A stretch of 36,588 bases of DNA from a virus. Below, piece after piece: positions 1 to 8,537 of this stretch. Position numbers and translations under genes: made by a program. The stretch covers positions 1-36,588 of IMG/VR virus record IMGVR_UViG_3300029989_000091; one strand, given 5' to 3'. The notes beneath the pieces are model-generated. The model made no database searches and was not told where the DNA came from. It saw only the letters and a program-made list of their open reading frames with translations. Each line of letters opens with the position of its first letter. Within the stretch, counting starts at the first letter, position 1.

Positions 1-112
1 GCCAGAGCCGATTAACTCTCGCATCGACACAGGGGCACCCTCGGGCAAATCCCTTGAAAACATGTCGATGGACGAATTCATCGCGGCGCGCAACTCACAG
101 TCCAAAAGGTAA
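1..112 (+). CDS. Scaffolding protein, C-terminal fragment
   Basis: Only the last 36 codons and the TAA stop are present, because the window begins inside the gene. The bases are identical to the end of the complete scaffold gene at 35248-36000. A P22-type scaffold acts inside the procapsid and leaves before or during DNA packaging; its C-terminal end contacts the coat protein. The fragment ends six bases before the coat start, the same spacing as at the other window end. It is a duplicated assembly or terminal overlap rather than a separate gene. Confidence 0.85.
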   Translation, partial: PEPINSRIDTGAPSGKSLENMSMDEFIAARNSQSKR

Positions 113-700
113 CCAGTCATGGCCAACTCACTTTTAACGATCAGCATGATTACCCGAGAAGCGCTGCGCCTGTTCATGAACAGCAATGCCTTCCTCAAAA
201 ACATCGACCGTCAGTACGACAACCAGTTCGCAAAACAAGGCGCGAAAATCGGTTCGACTCTGAAAATTCGGCTGCCCAACGATTACATTGTGCGTTCTGG
301 CGCGGTGGCAACCCCGGCTGACACGGTTGAACAGTTCACCTCACTGACAGTCAGCGCCCAAAAAGGTGTTGATATGGCGTTCACCTCGGTGGACATGGCC
401 CTGTCGTTGGATGACTTTTCAAAGCGCATCCTGTTGCCTGCCATGAACAACCTGGCGGGTGCTGTTGCCGCCGACGTTATGACCGCAACAGAGAGCGCGT
501 CGGCGTTCATCTTCAAAGATGGTGGCTCCGGTGTGATCTCTACGCCAACCATGACCGAGTGGTTGCTTGCTGGCGCCAAGCTGGACAACAACAGCGCACC
601 GCGTACCAGTGCATCGCGCCGTGCCATGCTTGATCCGCTGACCCAGGCCCGTACCGTGTCGAGCCTGTCCGGTCTGTTCCAAAGCCAAACCAAGTTGAAG
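1..700 (+). repeat. Imperfect end-to-end direct repeat (copy 1 of 2)
   Basis: Bases 1-700 align without gaps to 35889-36588 (constant offset of 35888). The first ~128 bases, covering the scaffold end and coat start, are identical. The rest of the shared coat sequence differs at roughly 39 positions by eye. Such an overlap is expected when a circularly permuted genome is assembled as a linear contig, but terminal redundancy within one virion population should be identical. Confidence 0.9.
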
Positions 701-1324
701 GATCAATTTGAAACCGGCCAAATGGCAAACGACGTGCTGGGCTTCGACTGGTACATGGATCAAACCATCCTGAAACACACGCCTGGCAGCTTCACCGCAG
801 GCACCGTCAACGGCGCTTCGCAAACCGGCTCGACGCTCACCACGAACGCCATCACCGGTACACTGAAAAAAGGCGACATCATCACCATCGCTGGTGTTTT
901 TGCCGTTAACCGCATCACCAAGCAATCGACTGGCGAACTGCAACAGTTCAACGTTACCGCTGACGTACTGACTGCGGCCACCTCGATTCCGATCTATCCG
1001 GCAATCGTTGTTGCTCCAGCGGCCTACGGCACCGTAACTGCATCCCCGGCTAACTCGGCGGTGATCAGCTTGCTCGGCGCACCGAACACCATCTACCGTA
1101 AAAACCTGGCCTATGTGCCGGAAGCCATCACTATGGCAACGGCTGACCTTGAGTTGCCGAATGGCGTACAGCAAGCGGCTCGCGAATCCTACGGCGGCGT
1201 AAGCCTGCGTATCGTCGGCCAGTACGACATCATCAACGACCGCTTTATCTGGCGTCTCGACATCTTGTACGGCTTTGTCGCCGTGCGTCCTGAGTGGATT
1301 TGCGTCGTTGGTGACGCACTTTAA
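119..1324 (+). CDS. Major capsid (coat) protein, P22 gp5-like
   Basis: This 401-residue protein has the character of P22-type coat proteins: an N-terminal segment beginning MANSLLTISMITREALRLF, then a region carrying RQYDNQFAKQGAKIG, and a Thr/Val/Ala-rich middle (about 225-320) that could be the inserted beta-rich I-domain. P22 gp5 is 430 residues. It would form the icosahedral shell with the scaffold encoded immediately upstream and the portal further upstream. Gene order scaffold-coat-gp4-gp10 supports the call. The ATG follows the scaffold stop by six bases. A rho-independent terminator lies just downstream. A second, diverged 5' copy sits at the right end of the window. Confidence 0.9.
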   Translation: MANSLLTISMITREALRLFMNSNAFLKNIDRQYDNQFAKQGAKIGSTLKIRLPNDYIVRSGAVATPADTVEQFTSLTVSAQKGVDMAFTSVDMALSLDDFSKRILLPAMNNLAGAVAADVMTATESASAFIFKDGGSGVISTPTMTEWLLAGAKLDNNSAPRTSASRRAMLDPLTQARTVSSLSGLFQSQTKLKDQFETGQMANDVLGFDWYMDQTILKHTPGSFTAGTVNGASQTGSTLTTNAITGTLKKGDIITIAGVFAVNRITKQSTGELQQFNVTADVLTAATSIPIYPAIVVAPAAYGTVTASPANSAVISLLGAPNTIYRKNLAYVPEAITMATADLELPNGVQQAARESYGGVSLRIVGQYDIINDRFIWRLDILYGFVAVRPEWICVVGDAL

Positions 1325-1352
1325 CGCCGACGGGCGTTGACTGTTACACTCG

Positions 1353-1380
1353 AAAGCCTCCCGCATTGGGGGGCTTTTTT
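1353..1380 (+). terminator. Rho-independent terminator after coat gene
   Basis: A ten-base stem (AAAGCCTCCC with GGGGGGCTTT, one T-G pair) closes a five-base loop, GCATT, and is followed by a run of six T. It lies between the coat gene and the next head gene. It may make coat mRNA more abundant than the distal late genes, with partial read-through serving them. Confidence 0.85.
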
Positions 1381-1404
1381 ACTTTCAGAAACGGAGAAAC
1401 AACC

Positions 1405-1731
1405 ATGTTCGAATTCCCTAAATGGAAATACTCGGCAACTGGCGCAGTGATCGTCGATGACGAAGCGGCTGAAACTGCATTGGGCGCCGGTTGGTTCAAC
1501 TTCCCTGACGAGGTGACACACGACACCGAGGACAAGTTAGCGGCAGAGCTGGCAGCAGCCGATCAGGCCAACAAGGATCTGGAAGCCTTGCGTGCTACGG
1601 CGGCAGACCTTGGCATCAAGGTTGATGGACGCTGGCAGGGTCCGCGCCTTGAGGACGAAATTAAGGCGAAGATCCTGGCGAATGGTGAAAACCCAGCCGC
1701 TGATACTACCGCGACAGAAACCGAGGCATAA
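1405..1731 (+). CDS. Small head-region protein of unknown function
   Basis: This 108-residue acidic protein starts MFEFPKWKYS. The ATG at 1405 is preceded by a GGAG-like ribosome site; an in-frame TTG further up lies inside the terminator hairpin and was not used. Residues about 35-75 are rich in Ala, Glu and Asp and probably helical. The tail is Thr/Glu-rich. It lies between coat and the gp4-like gene, with three bases to the next start, so it is part of the head-completion cluster. No family was recognised; a head accessory role is inferred from position only. Confidence 0.75.
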   Translation: MFEFPKWKYSATGAVIVDDEAAETALGAGWFNFPDEVTHDTEDKLAAELAAADQANKDLEALRATAADLGIKVDGRWQGPRLEDEIKAKILANGENPAADTTATETEA

Positions 1732-1734
1732 GCC

Positions 1735-2454
1735 ATGACGACGCCCGTAGAACTGATCAACCTTGCGCTCAAACAATCGGGCGTCATTGGTGTCGGACAA
1801 ACCGCCTCGGCAGAGGATATGCAGGACTGCTTTAAGCTCATGCAAATGATGCTTGCGCAGTGGCAGACCAAGCGATACATGATGTACCACTTGGTCAACC
1901 TGTCTATTCCCTGCACCGGGGCACTGTCCTATTCCATCGGACCGGCTGGCGACATCGCAATGGCTTCACGCCCGAACGAGATCATAAGCGCCTTTATCCG
2001 GCTTCCCGCTGTCGGATCGACCAACAAGATTGACTACTCGTTGAACATCATCAGGGCGCGTGAGGATTACGACCGCATCCTGGCAAAGACGATGGGTTCC
2101 ATGCCGTCGTTCCTGTTTTATGACTCAGGGTTCCCGCTCGGCATGCTCTACGCCTGGCCGGTTCCGTCGAGCGTCTACGAACTTCACGTTACCGTTCTGG
2201 ACCAGTTCCAGACCTTTGCCACGGTAGCGGACACGTTCGTCCTGCCTGCGCAGTATGAGGAGGCGATCATGTACAACTTGGCTGGTCGCCTGCGCCCAAT
2301 GTACGGAATGCAGCCTGACCCATCTATCACCGCACTGGCGAAGGCTTCGCTTAACTGCCTGCAATCGGCAAACATCCAGCTACCGCGTATGCAGGTTCAA
2401 CCATTCCTGACCTCTCGTGGCCGCTATAACATTTACACCGACCAGGGGAATTGA
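1735..2454 (+). CDS. Head-completion / tail accessory factor, P22 gp4-like
   Basis: The 239-residue product begins MTTPVELINLALKQSGVIG, followed by a helical stretch with AEDMQDCFKLMQMMLAQW. This resembles the N-terminal helical part of P22 gp4, which binds under the portal ring after packaging and seals DNA in the head. P22 gp4 is 166 residues, so this one has an extended C-terminal half. The gene sits directly before the gp10-like gene, as in P22. Start and stop spacing of three bases on both sides points to a co-translated late operon. Assignment is by N-terminal pattern and synteny. Confidence 0.75.
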   Translation: MTTPVELINLALKQSGVIGVGQTASAEDMQDCFKLMQMMLAQWQTKRYMMYHLVNLSIPCTGALSYSIGPAGDIAMASRPNEIISAFIRLPAVGSTNKIDYSLNIIRAREDYDRILAKTMGSMPSFLFYDSGFPLGMLYAWPVPSSVYELHVTVLDQFQTFATVADTFVLPAQYEEAIMYNLAGRLRPMYGMQPDPSITALAKASLNCLQSANIQLPRMQVQPFLTSRGRYNIYTDQGN

Positions 2455-2457
2455 TCG

Positions 2458-3882
2458 ATGAAAGTCCCTCTAAGTGGCAGCGCCTACACCGCTCGCAGCG
2501 TGATTGCCAGTGCGCAGCGCAGCGTCAACCTGTACGGTGAACACAACCCAGAAGACGCACCCTATCCGGCGACCTATTACCCAACCCCTGGAATTACCAC
2601 CATTGCTACGGCACCCGTCACCGGCTGGCGCTGCCTGTACACGGCCACGTCTGGCGCTGTTTTTGGCGTGGTGAACACAATGGTCTATCAGATCAACAGT
2701 GACTTTTCGCTGACCTATATCGGGTTCATCGGTTCGCCCGCTGGCCCGGTGTCGATGGTTGATAATGGAATTAGCCTTCTGATCGTGGACGGATCGAGTT
2801 CGGGCTGGGTTTACGACATGTTTGCAAAGACGTTCATTGTCATAAACAGCCTCAATAACTTCTATGGCGCCGACCGTGTTGACCTCGTTGACGGGTTTTT
2901 CATCCTCAACCGTACACTGTCCAATCAGTGGTATATCTCAAACTTCTTGAGTGCGACATTCGACCCGCTAGACTTCGCCGCCAAGACGGGATTTTCCGAT
3001 AACGTGGTAGCCGTGGCAGCAGCTAAGCGGCAGGTGTTCGTGTTCGGCACGTTCACGACCGAGGTCTGGTACAACTCCGGCGCCGCCGCCTTCCCGTTCG
3101 CCCGCATGCCTGGCGCGTTCATCCAGTTCGGGTGCGCGGCGCCTTCGACCGTGCAGCAGATTGACGGATCAATCTATTGGCTGGCCCGCTCGCCAAGTGG
3201 TGGTGTTCTGGTCATGCGCACCGAGAACTATGACCGGGCGCGTCTATCGACCTTCGCCATCGAAAAGGAATTCCAGAGCTACGGCTACATCACCGACGCC
3301 CAGGCCTATATCTATCAACAGGACGGCCACGCCTTCTATGTGATCAGCTTCCCAACGGCTAACAAGACGTGGGTCTTCGACATCGCCACCAACGAATGGC
3401 ACGAGCGGGTGTGGCATGACACCAGTGGCAACGAGAACAGGCAGCGCCAGTGCTGTCACGCGATCATGGACGGCTACAAACACATCGTTGGCGACTGGCA
3501 GACCGGGCAGCTTTACCTGATGGACAACAACACTTACACCGACGATGGTGCCCCGGTTCGACGCATCCGGTCATTCCCGCACTTGCTGTCTGACGGTGAT
3601 CGGGTCATGTACCGCACATTGATCGCCGACATGGAAGTTGGGCGCGGCGTGCCGTCATCGACAGAGGCGCCGGAGATCCGCCTGCGCTGGTCCGACACCC
3701 GGGGCATATCGTGGGGGAATTACGTTTCGCAGGATCTCGGTCCCACTGGTGATTTTCTGACATGCGTCCAGTTCCAGCGCCTCGGTATGGCCCGCGACCG
3801 GGTGTTTGAGCTGTCATGGTCTGGCAACTGCAAAACAGCCCTGTCCGGCGCATTCATTGATGCCCAGCCAGCGAGTAGCTAA
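2458..3882 (+). CDS. Packaged-DNA stabilisation / tail hub protein, P22 gp10-like
   Basis: At 474 residues this is almost the same length as P22 gp10 (472). It opens with MKVPLSGSAYTARSVIASAQRSVNLYGE, where the RSVNLY...NPE...PATYYPTPG pattern is typical of the gp10 stabilisation family. The rest is beta-rich with many aromatic residues, consistent with the propeller-like fold of the tail hub. gp10 assembles on gp4 and carries the tailspikes and needle. The gene follows the gp4-like gene by three bases and precedes the needle gene, exactly the P22 order. Confidence 0.85.
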   Translation: MKVPLSGSAYTARSVIASAQRSVNLYGEHNPEDAPYPATYYPTPGITTIATAPVTGWRCLYTATSGAVFGVVNTMVYQINSDFSLTYIGFIGSPAGPVSMVDNGISLLIVDGSSSGWVYDMFAKTFIVINSLNNFYGADRVDLVDGFFILNRTLSNQWYISNFLSATFDPLDFAAKTGFSDNVVAVAAAKRQVFVFGTFTTEVWYNSGAAAFPFARMPGAFIQFGCAAPSTVQQIDGSIYWLARSPSGGVLVMRTENYDRARLSTFAIEKEFQSYGYITDAQAYIYQQDGHAFYVISFPTANKTWVFDIATNEWHERVWHDTSGNENRQRQCCHAIMDGYKHIVGDWQTGQLYLMDNNTYTDDGAPVRRIRSFPHLLSDGDRVMYRTLIADMEVGRGVPSSTEAPEIRLRWSDTRGISWGNYVSQDLGPTGDFLTCVQFQRLGMARDRVFELSWSGNCKTALSGAFIDAQPASS

Positions 3883-3885
3883 GCC

Positions 3886-5001
3886 ATGAACCTCGACACG
3901 ACAGTACCGGACTTTTCCATCCCTTTCGTTAATCCGCAAACGGGCCAGATCGATTACATTTGGTTTCAGTTCATGATCAAGTTGCTCGACAGGACCACGG
4001 CCTCTACGTCGTCAGTCCTGTCGGTTTCCGGGTCAACTCCCATCGTTTCGTCAGGAGGGGCAACCCCAGCCATCAGCATCCTGGCGGCCAGCGTATCCAA
4101 CGCCGGATCGATGTCAGCAGCCGACAAAGCGAAACTCAATTCGATGTCTAACGGCGCCGCTGTCGCATCAGTGTCCGGCACGGCGCCGATCACCTCAACT
4201 GGCGGGGCATCGCCAACTATTGCCATTACCAACGCCACGATCAGCGCTGACGGCGCCATGTCTGCGCTCGATAAGGTGAAGTTGAACGGGATCGGCACCG
4301 GGGCGACGGTTACAGGCGTTACCGGCACGGCACCAATCGTTTCGAGTGGTGGCGCGGCTCCGGCGATCAGCATCACGAATGCCACAACGTCGGCTGACGG
4401 ATCGATGACAGCGGCAGATAAAACCAAACTGAATGGCATAGGGACTGGCGCCACAGTGGTCAGCGTAACGGGTACGGCGCCTATCGTGAGTTCGGGCGGC
4501 GCCAACCCAGCGCTCAGCATCAATGCGGCCACTACATCAACGGCTGGCTCAATGTCGGCGGCGGATAAGACAAAGCTTGATGGCTTGGTTATCGCCAACA
4601 TGAGCAACTTCATGGTTCACCAGACCGTATCGCAGTCGGTAGTCGGTGGTGTGCCGCTCAAGGCGACGTTTACCACGAAAGACTTTGACGACCTGACCGA
4701 GTACGACACGGCCACCTCCCGGTTTATTTGCAACAACACCGGGACGTATGTCTTTGCGGCGGGCGTCGTTGGTAGTCAGGCCACATTAGTTCGTCGGCAG
4801 CTCGCTATTTACGTCAACGCGGTCATGTATCAGATCATCCAGGACGCATGGAGTACGGGGCCTATGTGCATCGCTGGGAGTTCGGCGCCGATCAAGTTGA
4901 ATGCCTTTGATCAGGTGTCTGTCGAGTATTACAGCGACCAGCCGGAGACAACGACCACTGGCAAACAGAACACCTATTTCGGCGGCTGGCGCATCAAATA
5001 A
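3886..5001 (+). CDS. Repeat-containing tail needle / fibre with C1q/TNF-like tip
   Basis: The 371-residue protein occupies the place of the P22 needle gene 26. Residues 1-40 (VPDFSIPFVNPQTGQIDYIWFQF) form a likely attachment end. Residues 46 to about 240 hold four copies of a 49-residue unit with the pattern SVTGTAPIVSSGGAxPAISI...SMSAADKTKLNGI. The last ~130 residues (NTGTYVFAAGV..., then FDQVSVEYYSDQ) look like a C1q/TNF-type jelly roll. Needle gp26 of Sf6 is known to end in a TNF-like knob. The protein would plug the tail hub and touch the cell surface. The role rests on synteny and the tip pattern; a receptor-binding fibre is the alternative. Confidence 0.65.
   Translation: MNLDTTVPDFSIPFVNPQTGQIDYIWFQFMIKLLDRTTASTSSVLSVSGSTPIVSSGGATPAISILAASVSNAGSMSAADKAKLNSMSNGAAVASVSGTAPITSTGGASPTIAITNATISADGAMSALDKVKLNGIGTGATVTGVTGTAPIVSSGGAAPAISITNATTSADGSMTAADKTKLNGIGTGATVVSVTGTAPIVSSGGANPALSINAATTSTAGSMSAADKTKLDGLVIANMSNFMVHQTVSQSVVGGVPLKATFTTKDFDDLTEYDTATSRFICNNTGTYVFAAGVVGSQATLVRRQLAIYVNAVMYQIIQDAWSTGPMCIAGSSAPIKLNAFDQVSVEYYSDQPETTTTGKQNTYFGGWRIK
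4021..4597 (+). repeat. Four in-frame 147-bp repeats inside the needle/fibre gene
   Basis: The encoded 49-residue unit starts near residues 46, 95, 144 and 193, giving direct repeats of 147 bp (the fourth slightly shorter at its end). Units two to four are most alike in protein. DNA identity is lower than protein identity, so the duplication is not recent. Copy-number change by recombination could alter shaft length. Confidence 0.85.
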
Positions 5002-5074
5002 GCCTTGATTGGCACAGTCTTTGAAAAGGCCGATAATCGCCAAAACCCCTACATTCGACAGGACAAAAATTAAC

Positions 5075-5641
5075 ATGCGGAACTTCCTACTGATCGGCCA
5101 AGGCATCAACACCACGCCATTGCTGGCCGCTATCGCTCGCAAACCGGAGCTTTGGACCGCTGACACCTATCTCCGCGACTACCCACAGGGGCCGTTCGGG
5201 GAGATCGATTCAATCATTCTTCGCTTCCCGGTCAAGTCGGTGAAGGAAACCGAAGCCGAGGTGCTTGATCACTTTTCGAAGTACGACCAGCACGAATGTA
5301 TTGACCAGCCAGCCTATGCCCTGTTGCCAGAAGCTCGCCCACTCATCATGGCCCTGATGGCCTATGTAGGCGGCACTCGGCTCGGGCGCGTCATGATCAA
5401 CCGAATCAAGCCTGGCGGCGTGATATTCCCGCATTGCGACACGCCAGAACATGCGGAATATTGGTCGCGGCACCATATCTGTCTACAGGCAGAGCCGGGG
5501 GTGGTTTTCCGTTGTGAAGACGAGCGCGTTTACATGGGACCGGGCGAGACGTGGTACTTCGACAACTCGCTGGAACACGAGGTCATCAACAACAGCCGGA
5601 CAGACCGTATCTCAATGGTCGTCGATGTGAGGTGCGCATGA
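5075..5641 (+). CDS. Aspartyl/asparaginyl beta-hydroxylase-like 2OG-Fe(II) oxygenase
   Basis: The 188-residue product starts MRNFLLIGQGIN at an ATG preceded by AGGA; an in-frame TTG at 5009 would add 22 residues but has no good ribosome site. The C-terminal half carries a cupin-type iron site: HCD within GGVIFPHCDTPEHAEY, then WYFDNSLEHEVINNS and RISMVVDVR. This gives the H-x-D...H triad and the late Arg for 2-oxoglutarate, as in the aspartyl/asparaginyl beta-hydroxylase family. The substrate is unknown. It overlaps the GNAT gene by ATGA and sits inside the morphogenesis operon, suggesting a structural protein or host protein as target. Confidence 0.75.
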   Translation: MRNFLLIGQGINTTPLLAAIARKPELWTADTYLRDYPQGPFGEIDSIILRFPVKSVKETEAEVLDHFSKYDQHECIDQPAYALLPEARPLIMALMAYVGGTRLGRVMINRIKPGGVIFPHCDTPEHAEYWSRHHICLQAEPGVVFRCEDERVYMGPGETWYFDNSLEHEVINNSRTDRISMVVDVRCA

Positions 5642-6093
5642 TTACCGTAATGGTCGAATCGCTTGAAGAACACTTGCCGGAGCTGATGCCGCTGCTTCCA
5701 CTTCACTTTGAAGAACTGGCACTTAATAAGGATAAAGTCCCTCTTTCTCCGCAATATGACGTCTACCTTGGCCGTGAACGCCAAGGCCAGCTGATGTTTA
5801 TGGTGGTGCGCGACGGCGGCGAACTGATCGGGTACTTCATCGGCTTCGTTGCTCCGGGCCTGCATTACTCGACCTGCTTAACTCTGATCATGGATATTTT
5901 CTATATCCACCCAGACCACCGAGGGAACAGCACCGGTTATAAGCTGTTCAAGGCTGTCGAGGAAGAGGCGCGGCGCCGTGGTGTGGATCGTATGTTTGTC
6001 GGCTCTAAAGTCCACCTTGATGCATCCTGGCTCTTTGAGCGCCTTGGGTATGAAAAGGTAGAAACCACTTACACGCTCTGGATGGGGGAATAA
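5638..6093 (+). CDS. GNAT-family N-acetyltransferase-like protein
   Basis: A 151-residue protein beginning MITVMVESLEEHLPEL; the ATG overlaps the oxygenase stop as ATGA. The middle reads DIFYIHPDHRGNSTGYKLFKAVEEEARRRG, the acetyl-CoA-binding beta4-loop-alpha3 element of GNAT enzymes (R-G-N-S-T-G matching the R/Q-x-x-G-x-G/A signature). The C-terminal end, ASWLFERLGYEKVETTYTLW, is also typical of the fold. It lies between the needle and the first ejection protein, where P22 keeps head-assembly gene 14, so it may be a structural-assembly GNAT rather than a modifier of host molecules. Target unknown. Confidence 0.8.
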   Translation: MITVMVESLEEHLPELMPLLPLHFEELALNKDKVPLSPQYDVYLGRERQGQLMFMVVRDGGELIGYFIGFVAPGLHYSTCLTLIMDIFYIHPDHRGNSTGYKLFKAVEEEARRRGVDRMFVGSKVHLDASWLFERLGYEKVETTYTLWMGE

Positions 6094-6096
6094 ATC

Positions 6097-6978
6097 ATGG
6101 TCGCAGCAGCAGTAGTTGGCAGCGCCGTCGTTGGCGGCGTTGCTTCAAACATGGCGGCAGGAACTCAAGCAGATGCCGCGAACAGATCGGCAGATATGCA
6201 GCAGCAGGCCGCGCAAGATGCAGCAGGTCGCCTACAACCCTATGCGGCAGCCGGACAGCAGGCTTTAAACCCGCTTTGGTCCGCTATGGGATATACAAAC
6301 CAATCTGACCCGGCAGCCGTTTCTCAAGCACAAAGCAAATTGCAAGGTCTTATCGACCTGAAAAACAAAAACGGATGGAGCGGCCAGATTGACCAGGCAA
6401 TTTCCAGCGCTCAATCAGAATTAGAAAGCGCGCAAAAAGGACCTTTGGCTGTTGATCCAAATTCAACGCTACAGAAGCAGTTCAGTTTTAATCCGTCCGA
6501 CCTGCAAAACACCCCAGGCTATCAATTCACAATGCAGCAGGGCCTGCGCGGCGTGCAGAACCAAATGTCTAGCCAAGGGCTTGGGTTGTCAGGTGCCCAG
6601 ATCAAGGGGGCTGAGACGTACGCAACGGGGCTTGCTGACAACACCTATAACCAGCAATACAACAACGCTCTAAGCACCTATAACACCAATTATCAGACAG
6701 CATCAAACAACGTTAACCGCCTGCAAAACATGGTGAATATGGGGCAGAACTCGGCAGCAGGCCAAGGGCAAGCGGGCATGGCTGGCGCGGCCGGTGCGGG
6801 CAACTACACCACCCAGGCAGGCAACGCGACCGCTTCTGGCTACATGGGCATGGCGAACGCTGCAAACTCCGGCGCGCAGAACTACATGACCTATAACGCC
6901 CTGTACGGGGACAGCGCAAACAGCGGGACACCATCGTCTGTAAACCTTGGCGATACTTTCAGCGGCTTCAACTTCTAA
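6097..6978 (+). CDS. Ejection (pilot) protein, P22 gp7 position
   Basis: The 293-residue protein begins with a small-residue-rich hydrophobic stretch, MVAAAVVGSAVVGGVASNMAAG, which resembles a glycine-zipper membrane segment or a cleavable leader like that of P22 gp7. The rest is rich in Gln, Asn, Ala, Ser and Tyr, with GYQFTMQQGLRGVQNQMSSQGLGLSGAQ typical of phage DNA-transfer proteins. It is the first of three ejection genes in a row. P22 gp7 is 229 residues. It would be packaged in the head and enter the cell envelope ahead of DNA. Identification is by position and composition. Confidence 0.65.
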   Translation: MVAAAVVGSAVVGGVASNMAAGTQADAANRSADMQQQAAQDAAGRLQPYAAAGQQALNPLWSAMGYTNQSDPAAVSQAQSKLQGLIDLKNKNGWSGQIDQAISSAQSELESAQKGPLAVDPNSTLQKQFSFNPSDLQNTPGYQFTMQQGLRGVQNQMSSQGLGLSGAQIKGAETYATGLADNTYNQQYNNALSTYNTNYQTASNNVNRLQNMVNMGQNSAAGQGQAGMAGAAGAGNYTTQAGNATASGYMGMANAANSGAQNYMTYNALYGDSANSGTPSSVNLGDTFSGFNF

Positions 6979-6990
6979 GGGGCGCATGCC

Positions 6991-8526
6991 ATGCCAATTG
7001 ATCCAACCATAGCTGTCGGGCAAGCGCCTCAGAACTTCACACAGACGCTTGGCAATATTTCCCAGCTCAAGGGGCAGATGCTCCAGCAAAACCAGCTCAC
7101 GCAACAGATGGGCGCCAATCAGGCTACATCACAGGCCATCCAGCAATCTACCGACCCGACCACTGGGAAAATTGATACCAATAAGCTCTCAGCGATCATG
7201 TCCCAAGATCCACGAGCGGCTTACAACCTGCTGCCAACACAGAATTCAATTCTGGAGAATCAGCAGAAACAAATCGGTATTGACTCAAGTCAGTTCGATT
7301 TGGCTAAAAAACGAAGCGACTACATGCAAGGGGCTATGGGTAGCCTGCTGAGCAAGCCAAATATATCTCCAGATGATTTTTACACCATCGCCGCCGATGC
7401 CGTTAAAAATGGCGTAATACCCGCCGATATGGCTGCTAAGCAGTTGTCTAGTCTGCCCACCGATCCAACTGCCCTACGCGAAAAGGCACAACAAATGTTG
7501 TTCCAGGCCCAGGATACAGCCGGGAAGCTCCAGATGATGATGCCGCAGAACAATGTAATGGATCTTGGCGGGGCAAAAGTCGCCACAAGCACGAACGCCA
7601 TGACGGGTCAGGTCACGCCAATGGCTCAGTTCAACAACACAATGGCACCCGGCGATGCGAACAGCATGGTGCAGGTCTACAACCCACAAACACAGTCAAT
7701 GGTCATGGTCACCAAGGCCCAGGCTGCGCAGATGGCGAACGGCGGCGGTCAAGGCCAGCAAGATCCGTCAACAATGGGCCTTCCGGGCACTGGCGCGAAC
7801 GGGCGTTATCCGCAGCAGCAACAACAGCCAATGATGCCGGGTATCCCGGGCGGCGGGCTGTCGGCAGGCCCGTCGTTGGGAGCTGGCGCGGCGGCGGATG
7901 TTACGGCGGCAGGGGCGGCGAAGAATGCACTGTCATTGCAGGCCAACGCCGAAGGATCGCCACAGCGCGTTATGTTCCTGCAAAACATGGCGAAGGAATT
8001 GCAGAACTTCAATGCAGGCCCAGCCGCAGATTGGACAGCGAAGGCCAAGGCACTCGCATTGCAGGCATTCCCCGGTGCGTCGGTGGCAGCAGGAATCGAT
8101 CCGTCAACCGTGGCATCGAAAGAAGAGTTCACGAAATACGCCACGAACTTGGCGATGAACTCAGCAGCAGGATTGGGCGGCGGCACCGACTCACAACTGG
8201 CGACGGCGGTATCTGGTAACCCCCATGCCGAACTCAGCAGCCTCGGCAACGCGCAGATCATTCAAGTGCTGACAGGGATCGAACGCGGCGTGCAGGCCAA
8301 AAACATGGCCTGGCAGAACTCCGGCGTTCCTCCTGAGCAGTACGGCAAATGGTCGGCGCAGTGGTCCAAACAGGTTGACCCGCGTGTTTTTGTTGCGCCT
8401 GAAATGTCCCAGGAAGATCGCGCCAAGATGTACAACGCATTGAAACCGGCAGATCAAGAGCGGTTTATGCAGTCGTACCGCACCGCGATTCAGAGCGGGA
8501 TCATTCAACGCCCAACGCAGCAATAG
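6991..8526 (+). CDS. Ejection (pilot) protein, P22 gp20 position
   Basis: A 511-residue protein rich in Gln, Ala, Met and Asn, with coiled-coil-prone N-terminal Gln stretches (LKGQMLQQNQLTQQM) and a low-complexity Gly/Pro/Gln linker near residues 250-300. No enzymatic motif is seen. It lies second in the three-gene ejection set, as gp20 (471 residues) does in P22. Such proteins form part of the conduit across the envelope for DNA delivery. The start ATG follows AGGGGCG. Function is inferred from order, size and composition. Confidence 0.65.
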   Translation: MPIDPTIAVGQAPQNFTQTLGNISQLKGQMLQQNQLTQQMGANQATSQAIQQSTDPTTGKIDTNKLSAIMSQDPRAAYNLLPTQNSILENQQKQIGIDSSQFDLAKKRSDYMQGAMGSLLSKPNISPDDFYTIAADAVKNGVIPADMAAKQLSSLPTDPTALREKAQQMLFQAQDTAGKLQMMMPQNNVMDLGGAKVATSTNAMTGQVTPMAQFNNTMAPGDANSMVQVYNPQTQSMVMVTKAQAAQMANGGGQGQQDPSTMGLPGTGANGRYPQQQQQPMMPGIPGGGLSAGPSLGAGAAADVTAAGAAKNALSLQANAEGSPQRVMFLQNMAKELQNFNAGPAADWTAKAKALALQAFPGASVAAGIDPSTVASKEEFTKYATNLAMNSAAGLGGGTDSQLATAVSGNPHAELSSLGNAQIIQVLTGIERGVQAKNMAWQNSGVPPEQYGKWSAQWSKQVDPRVFVAPEMSQEDRAKMYNALKPADQERFMQSYRTAIQSGIIQRPTQQ

Positions 8527-8537
8527 GGGCTTGAGCC

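Noticed and set aside
419-1366. Long minus-strand open frame (315 codons) opposite the coat gene
   Set aside because: It lies wholly antisense to the coat gene, has no ribosome site or neighbours in that orientation, and its composition reflects the opposite strand. The antisense frame near the right end (36022-36576) is the same shadow.
3966-4613. 215-codon minus-strand frame opposite the needle repeats
   Set aside because: It is an artefact of the 147-bp repeats and lacks a start signal; the plus-strand gene is well supported.
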